DNA of 64,000 nucleotides from Aurelia coerulea (GCA_039566865.1 CM076945.1:5073501-5137500), one strand, 5' to 3'; counted from the first letter of the stretch, positions 1-28,210 are shown. Made by a program: numbers and translations. Notes: generated by a model not told the origin, from the letters alone.

Positions 1-216
1 GATGGCCGCGTACACCCTTGGGTGAGGCCGTGAAGTAATCGTGGCCCTTCCTGATTACCTCACATTTGTTTTCGTGGGTGTCGTGACGTAATTCTCTATT
101 GAGCAGATCGTATTAAAACAGACAGCGCCTCGCAGCAACTTAGTCATTCCGCAACCTGATTACCTTAGCACAGTTGCCCTTGAGAAATCTGTTCAAGTCT
201 TCTGTCATGGATTGAG
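1..216. other. 5' flank of hAT transposon, no gene seen
   Basis: No exon of a recognised gene is visible. The stretch sits just upstream of the first hAT transposase exon and is probably that element's 5' region. Its left terminus is not in the window: the CAGGGGCGG end seen at 8295 has no partner here. Confidence 0.4.
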
Positions 217-467
217 TTTTGGGAAACGAGTATAGATGGGGTGTTTCTAAGATTTTTTCACTACGTGCAGCACAGAATAACAATTTAAATCACGAGCAAC
301 GATTGCGCTTGAAGAAGGATGGAAGGCCATGTCCAAGAATAAAGTATGCGGGGAGAACAAGTGTTACGGTGTACGAGTCTTTTCCGTGGATATGTGGCGG
401 AGAAAATGAAGAAGGCAAAGAAACGTTTTACTGCTGGCCCTGCCTAGTGATGGGTGACATATCAACG
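217..467 (+). pseudogene. hAT transposase exon 1 (TTF-type zinc finger part)
   Basis: This open frame encodes the N-terminal zinc-finger part of a hAT-superfamily transposase of the DUF4371/ZMYM1-like group. The visible signature is a YESFPW motif followed about 15 residues later by FYCWPC, the usual layout of the TTF-type zinc finger that binds transposon ends. A GTAAGT donor at 468 ends the frame in phase 0, and the next piece of the same protein resumes after a CAG acceptor at 2569. An in-frame stop at 213-215 means the true start lies in an upstream exon or nearby; AG at 215-216 could be an acceptor. It belongs with the pieces at 2570-2738 and 5504-7484. The gene as a whole is broken, so this is a relic. 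Confidence 0.6.
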
Positions 468-834
468 GTAAGTGTGCATTTTACTAATTTTCGAAACTAT
501 TTCATATGACCAGAGTCAGTTTTCTATCAGATTTGCATATAGAGTTTACTAAGTAAACTGAAATATATCAAATAGAACTGCATGCACAGCATTAATTAGG
601 CTGGAGTCGCATAAACATTTGTGGGATAGTTTAGAAATAATGTTATACCAAAATTTGCGATCCATGGTCACTGGACATTCGACATGACAAAATCTCTTCG
701 GCCAAGGTAGTCAAGTCTGCCAGCGATTACCTTGCCCTTTTGGAGGCTAGGAGTATGGAGGCCGTGGAGGGCAGACATGAAGTTGTTTTAATCCCATTTG
801 AAAAATAGCCGCGATCATTCATTCATTCATTCGT

Positions 835-2016
835 TCATTCATACCTCTCGAACAGAAAACAATGTTGTAAGGTAAATGGGCAGATCTCTGAACTTGAGGA
901 CGTTACATGTGGCGTTCCACAAGGTTCATGCTTAGGGCCTCTCCTCTTTTTACTCTACATCAACGACCTACACCTATCACTAAATTACTCTGAGGTGAAT
1001 ATGTATGCAGATGACACTAGCATTTCGTTTTCATCGGATTCTATCCCCACCATAAACGAAAGTGTCAATTCCGACCTTCTTTGTTTAAAAACCTGGTTGG
1101 AATCAAATAAGCTATCTCTCAATGTCGCCAAAACACAAAATCTCCTCATAGGAGGTAGAAAGAAGTTGAAAGACATTGAAAACTCTGAAACACAAAAAGT
1201 GCAAATTGTTATTGGTGAAGAACCAGTTTCGAAGATTAAGCACACAAAATACCTGGGGATCGAAGTTGACCAATTTCTAAATTGGGATGATCATATCTCC
1301 GCTATAATTAAAAAGACATCAAAAGGAATCGGAATGTTACGTTATGCGAAAACATATCTCCCTCTAACTACGATTCAGTCAATGTACAGAAGTCTTATTG
1401 AGCCATATTTCCGATCCTGTTGTTCCGTGTGGGGAGTCTGTAGTACCACTGCCTTAAACAAACTACAGAAACTACAAAACCGTGCCGTGAGGATAGCTAC
1501 AAACAGCCCTTACGATGCGTCCTCACAGCCACTTCTGAAGGAACTAGAATGGCAAACGGTCAGAGAACTTATTGACATGGAAACCGCAAGGATGGTGTAC
1601 AGGTCAATTAATGAGGAAGCTCCCAATTACCTTGCAACTTTGTTCGAGAGGTTGTCGGATAATAGTATTAGAGTGCTTCGAAATACAAATACAGACCTGA
1701 AGCTGCCTTTCCTAAAAACGTCCAGTGGTCAACGGTGCTTTGCTTATAGAGGAGCACGATTATGGAATAACCTTAACGCTGATGTCAAGACAGCGTCGAC
1801 CTTAAATCGATTCAAAGCTGCATATAAAACCAGCCAGTAATCTTTTCGGTTGAACTCCTTATTTACATACCAGTTTTATTTTCATCTTTATCGTTACTTG
1901 TAAATTTTGATTAGATATCTTAATTTTGTTATTATTTTACAGGGCAATTTGGAAATCAGTATTTAACTGTATATTTAACCCTGTTTAAAGAATTTAAAAT
2001 GAAATGAAATGAAATC
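835..2016 (+). mobile_element. 5'-truncated non-LTR retrotransposon (CR1/L2/Jockey-like LINE) with RT
   Basis: An open frame from about 839 to 1840 encodes the C-terminal part of a LINE reverse transcriptase. It runs SYLSNR, then GVPQGS (906-935), LFLLYIND, then the catalytic YADD box (1001-1015), a thumb region with KYLGIEVD, and a C-terminal segment ending in ARLWNNL. The N-terminal endonuclease and first RT motifs are absent, so the copy is 5' truncated. After the stop at 1840 comes a short 3' UTR with a CAGGG/CCCTG stem, then a tail of AAATG repeats (about 1998-2016), typical of CR1/L2-like elements that end in short repeats. It lies inside the hAT transposase intron (468-2569), so it inserted after that element. 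The frame is open but lacks its 5' half and cannot be autonomous. Confidence 0.8.
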
Positions 2017-2049
2017 ATGAGGTCGTGCCTACGGCCTACAACCGCTGCA

Positions 2050-2420
2050 TAAACCATAACTCGAAAACTGCTTGTAAGAAACTGAACTCTGATATCGCCA
2101 AAAATGTTAGGAAATACCAATACTGCGAAAATAGACAATTTATTTTAGTAAAGAAAAACCTTAGCATATTCTTACTTTACTTTCATTTGTTTGCTGTATC
2201 ATATCATTCACTTGAGTCTTGAGTAATGTCTAAACAGCGGAAAGTCCTAAAAAGTTTTGTTTTGAAATGTTCACGAGGGACAGGGAGTAAATACACTATG
2301 ACGACTGTTATGGAACCTGAAAGTTGCAAAAATGATAAAAATATTTTGAAGAAACTGCATATAAGAAACTCAACTCTCAGATCGCCAAAAAATTTAGAAA
2401 CTCCAGTACTGGGAAAATAT
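2050..2420 (+). repeat. Degenerate tandem repeat, about 283-bp period
   Basis: Two imperfect units are visible. One begins near 2073 (GTAAGAAACTGAACTCTGAT) and the second near 2356 (ATAAGAAACTCAACTCTCAG), each followed by ATCGCCAAAAA and a TACTG-GAAAAT block. Related units recur at about 55697-55990 inside the RecQ-bearing transposon. Origin unknown. Confidence 0.55.
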
Positions 2421-2569
2421 CGCGGAAGATTATCTGGTTCGAAAATGTTTCTTTATTTTGCTTATTTTCGGGAGGTTCTCTGCCTGTGTGAGTTTTTTCT
2501 TCTTTGATCTTGAAGTTGTGTATATTTGTTGTATGTACATCTAATCTTGAATTTTATCTAATTCAACAG

Positions 2570-2738
2570 ATGAAAGGGTCATTCGTGCAAGTGAACGGTT
2601 TCAAATCGACAGGGAGGAACCTTACAAATATTGCTGGTAGCCATCAAGCATCAAAAAAGCATATGATGAACCACACATCATACAAACTGCTTGGCAACAT
2701 AGATGTCGCATGTGCTATAGACGAGGCCAGGCAAAGAG
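2570..2738 (+). pseudogene. hAT transposase exon 2, 5' part
   Basis: This continues the hAT transposase after the CAG acceptor at 2567-2569. It encodes FVQVNGFKSTGRNL and a following SHQASKKH segment, the usual sequence just after the TTF-type finger in DUF4371 transposases. The frame is cut at 2738 by insertion of another transposon (2739-5498). Removing that insert and one copy of the AAGAG target duplication rejoins the frame at 5504 without a shift, which shows that this exon was continuous with 5504-6492. Confidence 0.7.
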
Positions 2739-5498
2739 CAGGGGCGGATCCAGCGGAAGTTTTGACCGTCTTACGAGCGCGAAGCGCGAGCAGGTCGTGG
2801 GAGGTCTCGAGCGCGAAGCGCGAGGAGTTTGGGGGTCCGGGGGCGCAGTTTGGGGGTCCGGGGGCCCGGAAAAATTTTTCGGGCCACGCCCTTCAGATCC
2901 TCGGAAAACGCCCTATTTTCCAACGTGATCTCTAAATCATATATAGTTTCCTTGCCGGTAAAAGCCACTTCATTCAGGGCCTCAATCTTAATGCTATCTG
3001 AATAATTTTCACTTATGTTGGACAATTTATCCACATTATAAGAGACAGAACCACTAAACATGGTCTTAAGAGGTTTCTCAACTTGCCAAAAGATTGAGGA
3101 AATGGGGATGAGATGCATAAAAATCAGAGTGAAGATATGATTCTGCTGATGTAAGTGTTCTCAACAGATGACACATTTCTTCTTCACCAGTAATTGCTAG
3201 GGAACAGGCATTGTATAAGCTGTTTCTGTTGGATGCAACCCTGTATAAATGTGAAATGAAAATCTGTTGCAAATAGTGTGGATATTTTTTGGAACTTGGG
3301 ATGGACAGTTAACAACCAATTACAGAAATTACAGGAACAAAATAAAAGTAATCAGGCTACTAAGAAACTGAACAGACATGCATTCATGCCCTTATTGCTG
3401 TGCAAGTATCATCATTAACTAAAATAGAAACTAAACTAAATAGAGTAGAGAACTAAAATAGAAACTAAAATTTTAAATTCTTGTGATCCAACATTGATTT
3501 ACAAATTATGAAAAAATCTTAACAGAAGACCAAAAAAGAGTTTTAGCATCCACCTAAAGTTTTTCAGCCAGCAATATGAAAAATCACAGCATAAATCAGA
3601 TTAATGATACCAGTTGGTGAACAGTTTTTAATAATATTCTATGAATAATTTTGCTATTCAATACAGCACACTAAAAATCAGTCATAACTGACAAATACTA
3701 AAGAAATGCTATTATTTGTACACTACCCTGCCCCTGCCCCCGCCCCCAGATTAACTTCTTGCGCACATCCATCAAGAATCACCCTTTTTGGTTTTATAGA
3801 ATATTGATAATGGATGGAATGGATGGTAAAGGAGCATATCCATCTACAGAGGAATGTGGGTTAGTTTTGATATAGATTTTGGCCAAAATATTCTGGAAAT
3901 GGGTCTACTTCTGTGAATTTCTGGAGTTAGGGTGTAGTTTTAGCAAGAATTTCTAGCAATGTTATTCTTTTAATAGGTAGCAAAGGAAATTCTGGTAATG
4001 TTCTGCTAATAGGATAAGCAATAATTGTCCAGTCAGTTGTCTTGTAGATAACAAAGCACATAAATGCATGATCTATTACTGAAGTCCCCCCCCCCTGGGG
4101 TCCCTTCCCATATAAATATAAATGATTTTTTTCATAATCATCTGAAAGAAAACTCAAACTGTACATCTACTGGTACTTGGTACTTCCCATAAATGCATAT
4201 TGTAACCAGGGTATTGTAACCGTATCTTTCGAAACGATGTTTTAAATATCAGCCTGAGATACATGACACCTAACCTACTCCTATGGCTACCTAACCTTGT
4301 AGCGGTGATCCTAATAATTCTGAAGCCCAATACCAACCCTTCCAACAAATCTCCTAACCGTAAGTGAACCCTAACCCTCATACCAATTACCCTAGAAATC
4401 AGCCCCTCATATACAGTACCCCTTTCCATAATTGTCATATCTCTCCGGTTGCTGTTAAAGGGACTGATTGAACTCTCCCTTGCTACACCCCCAGCCCGAC
4501 TCGATAAAACTCGATAAAGGTCATTCAAAATGATCAAGATTATTCAAATGAATAAATACCTTGCTAGGAAAATGCTTCAGCCTGTTTGAAAGCTGAATCG
4601 ATCATGTTGAATGTGAGGTAAGAGTGAGACAGCAGCTCGTTTTGGCTAGGCCCTCCACAACAGCACCGCTGATAGGAACATTTCTCCCTAATTTGATGAG
4701 CTGCTATATTGAAAAGCTTTGAATGCCAAGATCGTCACCAGATAAGATTAGATCTTCTATTTTCCAAGCAAATCCACCTCTAAATCGTCAAATAAATTGT
4801 TTTCAATCCTTGGCGCGAAATGTTTCGAGCAGTCAGTGCAGTCAAAGGTGAAAGGTGAAAGGGATCGCAGAGGTACACCAAGAAAGCATATGGCGAGGCG
4901 CAACCAAAAGCTCGTAAGACGGTGCTAAAGAGCCTACCATCGCCTCGACCATCTTCCAAATATTTTCCTATACGTTTTCACTGTAATTTTGCCAAGGTAC
5001 CTAACATACATCTTATCTACCGTCTTACGAGAACAATACCATCACGTGACGGTTTCAATTTTGATTGTTTCAGAGTGTCCGCGCAGGTTTTAATTTATTA
5101 CTACCGTCTTACCAATCATCTTTGGCCTTTTGGTCTTGCGTCTTTGTTCACTAATTTATGCAGTGTGTTGCAAAAGAATAGGGGTGTGTTGGCATGGCAT
5201 GGCGTTGATTTGCATAGCAACGAAAGAAGGAAAGTGAGGCTGTTTCAAAATGGGGAATGTGTTGACAAAAATTTTAGCGAGATGTTCATACACTGTCTCG
5301 AGTATGACAGTTTGGGGGGGGCAGGGGGGCAAGGGAAAATTCATGTATTTATCTCGTTTGGTTTACTGTGAAATAACTGCTCGTACAAATAAAACAAATT
5401 ATGAATCAGCAATATAAATCACTGTTTCTATGAAAAGTTCAGTTTCGGAATTTGACCGTCTTCCGTAAGTACCGTAAGACGGTCTGGATCCGCCCCTG
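2739..5498. mobile_element. Nested hAT-type DNA transposon, non-autonomous, 5-bp TSD
   Basis: The insert begins CAGGGGCGGATCCAG and ends with its exact complement. It is flanked by AAGAG on both sides (2734-2738 and 5499-5503), a 5-bp target duplication confirmed because removal restores the host transposase frame. A 5-bp TSD with CAGGGG ends fits the hAT5 group of hAT elements. The interior (2.76 kb) encodes no recognisable transposase, so it was probably mobilised in trans. Copies of ACCGTCTTAC occur near both ends (about 2765, 4912, 5021, 5103, 5455, 5475) and look like subterminal transposase-binding repeats. Near the left end a CGCGAAGCGCG palindrome occurs twice (about 2780 and 2810). 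ORFs inside, such as one at 4154-4537 on the minus strand, show no recognisable domain. Confidence 0.8.
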
Positions 5499-5503
5499 AA
5501 GAG

Positions 5504-7484
5504 AAGTGACAAGACACAACCACAATGCATCACGATACACAAAGATGCTACACCACCACATTGATGCTGCTGTGTTCTTGTCTGCCCAAGGGCTTGCATT
5601 CCGAGGGCACGATGAGTCCAAATTGTCATCGAACCGGGGCAATTTTCTGGAGCTTATGGACCTTGTCGCATGTTACAGCCATGAATTGCGCTCCTTTTTG
5701 GACAAGGAACATGTCACTTACACATCTCATGATCCACAAAATGATCTCATTGATTGCATCACTGAAGAAGTGCGCAGTGAGATCCAAAGTCGAATCGACA
5801 ATTCCCATTATATTGCAATCATGATGGATGACACGAGCGATGTTAGTAATGTCGAGCAGTCTGCAATTTCTGTCCGGCTCATTCACAGTGGAGAAGTGGA
5901 GGAGCATTTGTTGGGACTGATCAACGTGAGTGACGACCAATCCGCGGATGGCCTCACGAACACCCTTCTAAATACCCTTGCAAAATATAAAGTCGTTCCA
6001 GATGCTAGCGGTGAGAAGGTTATCGGCCAATCTTACGATGGAGCTGCGACGATGAGTGGTGAGCTAAATGGTGTTCAGGCGCAGATGCAAAGAAAATTTC
6101 CTGTTGCCTACTACAATCACTGTGTTGCTCACAGGATGTCGTTGAGTGCTTCTCAGTCAGCAACAAAAATTCCAAAAGTAGCCAAATTTTTTGCAACGGC
6201 TGACACACTTATTAATTTCTTTCGCAGCAGTCCGAAACGCACTAGGCATCTTGGGCACAACCTACCAAAGCCTGGCGACACTCGCTGGCTATCACGTGAC
6301 ACAGCGATCGGCGTCATAGATTCGTGCTATGAGGAAATTGGAGCTGCATTATACGAGTATGCCAATAATTCGAACGAGAAGGCAGAGACACAGAGCAAAG
6401 CGCGTGGAATAGGCACACAGATGCAGCAAGTTGAGTTTGTATTTTTACTGAAGACGTACCGGAAGATATTTGAGCACTGTATACTCCCATAATGGTCACA
6501 ATGCAGAAAACAACACTGGATGCCATACAGCTTACCTCCATGATCAACGATTTCAAAGGAGTCTTGGCGAATTTTGATTTCGGTGGAATTTGGGAGGATA
6601 CGCTACTTGCAGATCCTGAGTTTCCAACCGTTCGCAATAGAGGAGGATGGAGGGCAATGGAACAGGGGAACGATGGATCGCAGGAGAGCTGGAAGGAATC
6701 ACTGATTAAACTCGGTGACGAAATAGTGGCAAAGTTTACGGAGCAACTCAATTGGCGCTTTGCAAACCTCTCGAAATTCCAGTGGATGAATTTGGTACAT
6801 CCAACCAAGTTTGATGAGAGAAAAGCAGCCACTGCGCGGGAGCAAAGAGTGCTGATTGAGGAGCTTCGAAAGCTTTATCCATTTGCCGTGGATGATACTA
6901 CAGCTACGGAATACAACCTGAACGTGTTGTACAACAACAACGAAATTTCGCTTTTGCTGAAAAAGAAAGTTCGTGAGCGCGATGCATTGGCAGCAAAGAA
7001 GAAAGCCCGGCAACGAAACCGTGCACAAAAAGAGGTTGAAGGCGGTGCTGAGGTTGATGAAGGACGTGGTGCTGCCGGTGATACAGTTAATGTGGAGGAG
7101 CAAGATCAGTTCGAGGTTGAAGAAGGCGGCAACCTCGAGATTGAAATGGTAAAGGAAGGCATGCCAACCATTCAAGATCTTCTTTTCGTGATCAAGAGTG
7201 TGGACCTTTCGGATGCTCTTCCACAAGTGATGAGGTTGTTGGAGCTTGCCGTAACAACACCACTTACGAGTGTTCATTGTGAACGAGTCTTCAGCCGAAT
7301 GAAGCGCGTGGTTTCCGCTGCCAGATCGACAATGCTCCAAACAAGAAAGGAAAATCTCGTTTTCCTTCAAGTGGAACATCGATTGTTGAGGTTGCTTGCG
7401 GATAAACCTTCTTTTAAAGACAACGTTGTCCGTCGTTTTAAGTCAGTTAACCGACGTCGCTTTGAAAGATTTTCAAGGAAATAA
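5504..7484 (+). pseudogene. hAT transposase core and dimerisation domain, frameshifted
   Basis: Two overlapping open frames (5504-6492 and 6492-7484) together encode the main body of a DUF4371/ZMYM1-like hAT transposase. Visible landmarks are MMDDTSDVSN, QSYDGAATMSG, HCVAHRMSL, a GDTRWLSRD segment corresponding to the usual C-x-TRW, and near the C terminus the hAT dimerisation region with TTPLTSVHCERVFSRMKRV, whose Glu matches the last catalytic acid. The change of frame near 6485-6492, immediately after KIFEHC, is a single indel that inactivates the gene. The N-terminal pieces are at 217-467 and 2570-2738, separated by an intron and a nested transposon. Function when intact: cut-and-paste transposition in the nucleus. 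Confidence 0.85.
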
Positions 7485-8280
7485 GATTTGCTGTTTGAAA
7501 TTATGTTGTAAATGTCTAATTCCTTCTGAACATTTCAGAGTGATGACCGCGTGTTTAGTTGGAAATATTATGAAACGCCCGTACAGAAATCAGCCTGTAT
7601 TACAGAGCAGAGCCTTAATATTTTCATATCTATGTCGTTTCAAAATCAAGGTATTATTCGTCATGGAGAGTGTGCGTACTTAAATCTTGAAAAAATAGTG
7701 TCAAATTAAATAGGCTATGCTAAATTTGAACACCATTAGTGTCAAATACAACCAGAAATTAATGCAATCGTGACCATGAGCTTCGTCACAAATGTTTTCT
7801 TTCTTTCTTTCTTTCTGTGCGCACAAGATTGTTAATAAGAACTTCGAACAATATCAGTGTGAAAATCTGAAAAATGTTCTTGTATTTCGAGTTAGAAATC
7901 CTAACTTTCAGGCTGTCGGCTCTTAATAGATAAAGGTTTTTATTTTCTGCACAGTGAAACCCATGATGGACTTTTAACCTGATTGTGAATACATATTTTT
8001 ATTAGGTCTCTTATTCTCGGTTTGCAATTATTTCTGTTAGGGAATTTGTTGTATTATGTTTAGATTAGATGCGATAATTACTTTGAGATTGTTGTCTTTT
8101 GTATCATAATACCGATTGCTCGAAGACTTGCATGATATGTTGTTGATTTTTAAGAAATAGACTTCAGAGGATCGGGTGCAAAGGGCAATGGGTGTGGTCT
8201 TATCATAAGCGAAATATGGGCGTTTCCCAACATAAAAAAAGGGCGTGGCCCAAAAAATTTGATTACCTACTTTTTTTCCC

Positions 8281-8295
8281 TAAGAGCCGCCCCTG
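8281..8295. mobile_element. Right terminus of the older hAT element
   Basis: AGCCGCCCCTG is the complement of a CAGGGGCGG hAT end, matching the ends of the nested element. The preceding 8180-8280 holds GGGCGTGGCC-type subterminal sequence also seen near 2880-2920. The older element therefore runs from left of the window to 8295 and contains everything before it. Confidence 0.6.
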
Positions 8296-8690
8296 CCCCC
8301 ATGTATAGGTTATTGATACCAATGGAAGACTCATTCATGCTCCCAAGAGGATATCACGTGCTAAAGCGTGCAGAAGTCATTGCTGTAAGGCCCGTGTAAG
8401 GCAGAAATGTTAAGGAAATTTGTTCGTGATTTTGTGCACGTTTTGAAGGTTTCTTGAAGAGTCTTTCTCGAGAAAATCCCTCATAATTTCAGAACGGAGT
8501 GGCCGATTTCAGTCAGATAAATTTTAAAATGGATTTGAACATGTCTTCCATTAAACTATACACTTGCCGATATCATTGTCTTGATATCCAGGGGGCCATG
8601 ACCTTCCAAACGGGGATTCTTTTTATTGACTCACCCGGTAGCTTTCCGTTAACTGGTGTCATTTTTCAACGAAACAAGTGGGCTTCAACT
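8296..8690. repeat. Dispersed repeat, relative of 40262-40729
   Basis: Position 8300-8470 matches the reverse complement of about 40262-40430 (shared words include TAGGTTATTGATACCA and GTCATTGCTGTAAGGCCC). Position 8590-8640 matches 40670-40725 in direct orientation and ends TGACTCACCCGGTA, the same terminal word found at 43480 and, in related form, 12623. It is probably a mariner-like non-autonomous element. The hAT element inserted at its left edge. Confidence 0.55.
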
Positions 8691-8866
8691 TAATTTTCTG
8701 GCTTTTAGCGTTTGATTGTCAGTGCTTTCAAACATGCTTGATTCCCTTGTAGTTTATGTTTCATAAATGTTCTCAATCTTTGTTCAGATAGTGGACAGAT
8801 ATTTCACTTTTTTGAAAGCAAAAGACAACTCTTGTCATTTAGTTTGCTCCAACGTTTTCGTTTCAG

Positions 8867-25394
<16,528 letters not shown>

Positions 25395-25714
25395 ATAACT
25401 TCAGACCAAAGACTAAAGACTTATGTTATAGGACCTTTTGAAATTTGAATAATTATGGACAATCTTGCGTCATTAGGTAATCATTGCGTCATTGAATCAG
25501 TGATAACAGCTTTAACGCCAATGAGTATAGATTTCAAATCTTTTTAAATGATTCTGTATGTGCCTCTTGCTACTTTCTTTGGATCGAATGGCTTGAAAGG
25601 ATCTTGTGGTACTTTACAGTAATTGACCTTTTAGCTGTTCAAAAAAGAGTCTGGATCGAGTAATATCTTTATCTACATCTCTGTACTTATACGAAATGGT
25701 TCGATTGAATGGCG
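25395..25714. other. GANAB 3' flank and start of a nested foldback complex
   Basis: No canonical AATAAA was noticed just after the GANAB stop. From about 25625 the sequence matches 42783-42860 (GAGCCTGGATCGAG-type word), the left part of a foldback element that was split by the TTAA insertions described next. Confidence 0.4.
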
Positions 25715-25856
25715 TTAAAGACCCGTTGCTAACCATGATCCTTTGTGGCACCAAATTAGACTTTTTTGTTATCTAAAAGTCGTTTTGGGCCTAAATTCTC
25801 TTTGTCTTGCTTTTCATTCTGCGCACAAAGGATCATGGTTGACAATGGGTCTTTAA
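25715..25856. mobile_element. TTAA foldback MITE
   Basis: TTAAAGACCCGTTGCTAACC at left is matched by GGTTGACAATGGGTCTTTAA at right, with a CCTTTGTG/CACAAAGG inner stem. It shares its right TTAA with the next element. Confidence 0.7.
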
Positions 25857-26198
25857 AGGGGCTGTACAAGATTTTTGTAAACAAAGATAAAGATCCGCTA
25901 GCCAATATCATCAAATTAAATGATAAAATCCTCTGTAATTGGCGCGTGGCGTACAATTTCTTTAGCCTGCCTGTTGCCTTCCGTGTGTTTAGGCTAAACA
26001 CATCTGAAACTCGTCGCTCAAAATCCAGCTGTATCTTTATAATCGTTGATGGCATGAAAAATCTGATTGTACTGGCGAATTCTACGGGTTCAAACATGTA
26101 GAAAACATGTTCATTTGCAATGTATCTGCTGCTACTTGCCTGGATTAGGTGGAGAAAATTTATGATTTTTGGAAGTTTAGCTTGTACAGTCCCTTTAA
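25853..26198. mobile_element. TTAA foldback MITE, abutting
   Basis: Starts TTAAAGGGGCTGTACAAGAT and ends CTTGTACAGTCCCTTTAA. A related arm fragment is at about 35885-35927. Downstream (26199-26285) the host foldback resumes, ending with the complement of its left arm (GACTCTTTGTAGAATAGCT). Confidence 0.75.
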
Positions 26199-26783
26199 AG
26201 CTGTTATCACTGTTGTGCACATTCAAAAATTCTACAAATGTATAGAAATATCTTTCGATTCAGACTCTTTGTAGAATAGCTGACAGGTCTATTCTGCTGC
26301 AAGGATTTCGTGAATTACAGCCATTCCTGTACTCACTGGTTTCCAGGCGAGGACGTTATTGACTTGCTAAATCACGAAAAAGAACAACGACAGACTTTAG
26401 CTCACCGCCATACTGCAGACTTTCATAAACTATGGCATTTTTTAAAATTCAACCAATTTTCTTTCATAAATTTAGAAGTTACCATGATCTTTTGAGATTT
26501 TTTTCCAAATTTTTGCATGAATTCATTTTTTGAATAAGACAAAGACTTTGATCTTTAAGATAATCAAGAGTCAAAAAATCTTCAGGAAAGAATTATGAAT
26601 TGGACCTAAAGTTCGTTTCAAACCATTCCAGTTGCGGACACTTTGCCAAATACCAGCTAAGCTATTGTTTCGGTTCAAAAGCATTGTTACTGAAATTGTC
26701 TGCAAACAAATGGGAATTATGTTCCCAATGGAAAGCAACTGCACTCCATCGCTCCCCTAGTGTTCGCCAATGAGCCATTCCAT

Positions 26784-26896
26784 TTAAAGGGTCTGTTTCG
26801 ACCATTATGCCTTGCACGCGCCATCTTTTGGTCAAAAGCTTAAACCAACCAAGAGATGACACGTGCAAGGCATGATGGTCGAAAAAGACCCTTTAA
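26784..26896. mobile_element. Short TTAA foldback
   Basis: TTAAAGGGTCTGTTTCGACC pairs with GGTCGAAAAAGACCCTTTAA; the inner CATTATGCCTTGCACG also pairs with CGTGCAAGGCATGATG. The whole 113 bp is close to one hairpin. Confidence 0.75.
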
Positions 26897-27460
26897 AGTA
26901 GGATGTAATACCCATCTGCACAGTTCTTTTAGAAATTTTCAGCTAATGCTGTAATCTTCACTGATTATGTAATTGTTTCTGAAAAGTAAAAACATTTTTA
27001 TAGCCAGGTCAGCCATTGTGAGTCATTTATAGATAATTCATTTCAGTCGTTGCTTTCATGTCAAAGGGTTTAGGGATCAAAGGACCCTTTTCAATATTCT
27101 TTGTTTCTGTGTCTCTTCCAGCTTGTTTTTAATTCGCAGCTTGTGGCTCCCAGAGGGAAGGGCAGCAAGTGAAGATTTATAAAAGTTATGAAGATTTTCA
27201 TGATGTTTGAAATTTGAAAATGATAGCTGACTTGGTAAAGATCTGCTCCAATAGATCTTATTCACAATTAATATCAATCCGAGGCGAATGATGCAAATCC
27301 CAGCACAGCAAGAAATCTACACCATACCTATTTTGATGCAAGTACACGTGCACAACTATTTCATGCGTTGCTGAGAGCAAAGTACGCTTTTGGGGAGGTG
27401 CAAGGCTCCTGTTTCCGTTTCGCGTGAAAACGAGATGCTAACATGAAATAGAGGCTAAGA

Positions 27461-27892
27461 CCCCGTTTACACGGTACCGGATGAATATTCGTACGGATGA
27501 ATATTCGCACGGATAGCCTTCCTGTTCACACGAGACCTGGCTATCCGCATGAAAATTAGTACCGCTATCCGTACTAAGTTTCGTCCACCTATGAAAGCGT
27601 ACTAATTGGAAACTAAGCCAGATGAAACTTCGTACGGCACCGTATAAACGCTTTCCCCGTAGGAATATTAGTATGAATTCACAATGAGGGTGCCTTTCAT
27701 TCAATACGAGGCTGTCTGCTTCGTTCCTTTGTTGATGCTCTGATTGTTGTGCTAATAGGCGCGCTTAGTTCAATTGGTCTCGTGTTAACGGGAAGCAGAA
27801 ATTGACTAATTTTAGTATGGTATAGGGTAAAGGCATTTAAGCGTGCTAATTCTCGTCCGTGTGAATTTTCATCCGCTACCGTGTAAACGGGG
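27461..27892. mobile_element. Foldback with CCCCGTTTACACGGTA ends
   Basis: Left CCCCGTTTACACGGTACCGG, right CTACCGTGTAAACGGGG, with GGATGAA and TTCATCC just inside. The interior repeats ATTCGTACGGATGAATATTCG-like words in both directions. No coding content. Confidence 0.7.
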
Positions 27893-28063
27893 TGCAAGTG
27901 CCACCCTACTTGTACGTAGTAATACCTCGATTTTCGGAATTATCATTCCGAAATTACCAAATTTTGAATGCAACATCACATTGTGTTTATTTAGGACCGC
28001 GTATAGCACTTTCCGGTTGTTCATCAAGCTCTCAGCATGATTATTCGAATTCGATGTATCCGG

Positions 28064-28210
28064 AATAGACGATTACGCTAAAGTTGGCGGCAAGGAACTT
28101 TTTACCAAGATGCATTGCGTTCGAATAACGAATCTTTAACGATTCTATAGGAGAACCTAATGCATCTTGGTAAAAAGTTCCTCGCCGCCATCTTTAGCGT
28201 AGACATCTAT
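28064..28210. mobile_element. Compact hairpin element
   Basis: Arms of about 50 bp (ACGCTAAAGTTGGCGGCAAG at left; CCGCCATCTTTAGCGT at right) flank a loop around 28130. The shared core GGAACTTTTTACCAAGATGC is exact. Confidence 0.75.

Noticed and set aside
4154..4537. 127-aa minus-strand ORF
   Set aside because: No domain; it lies within a non-autonomous transposon in CCTAA-like biased sequence and has no splice or start context.
6314..7379. Long minus-strand ORFs across the hAT gene
   Set aside because: They are antisense shadows of the transposase reading frames.
1..8866. N-terminal exons of GANAB
   Set aside because: I looked for the expected YHQCRWNY-type exon and others but saw only hAT and LINE sequence, so these exons must lie outside the window.
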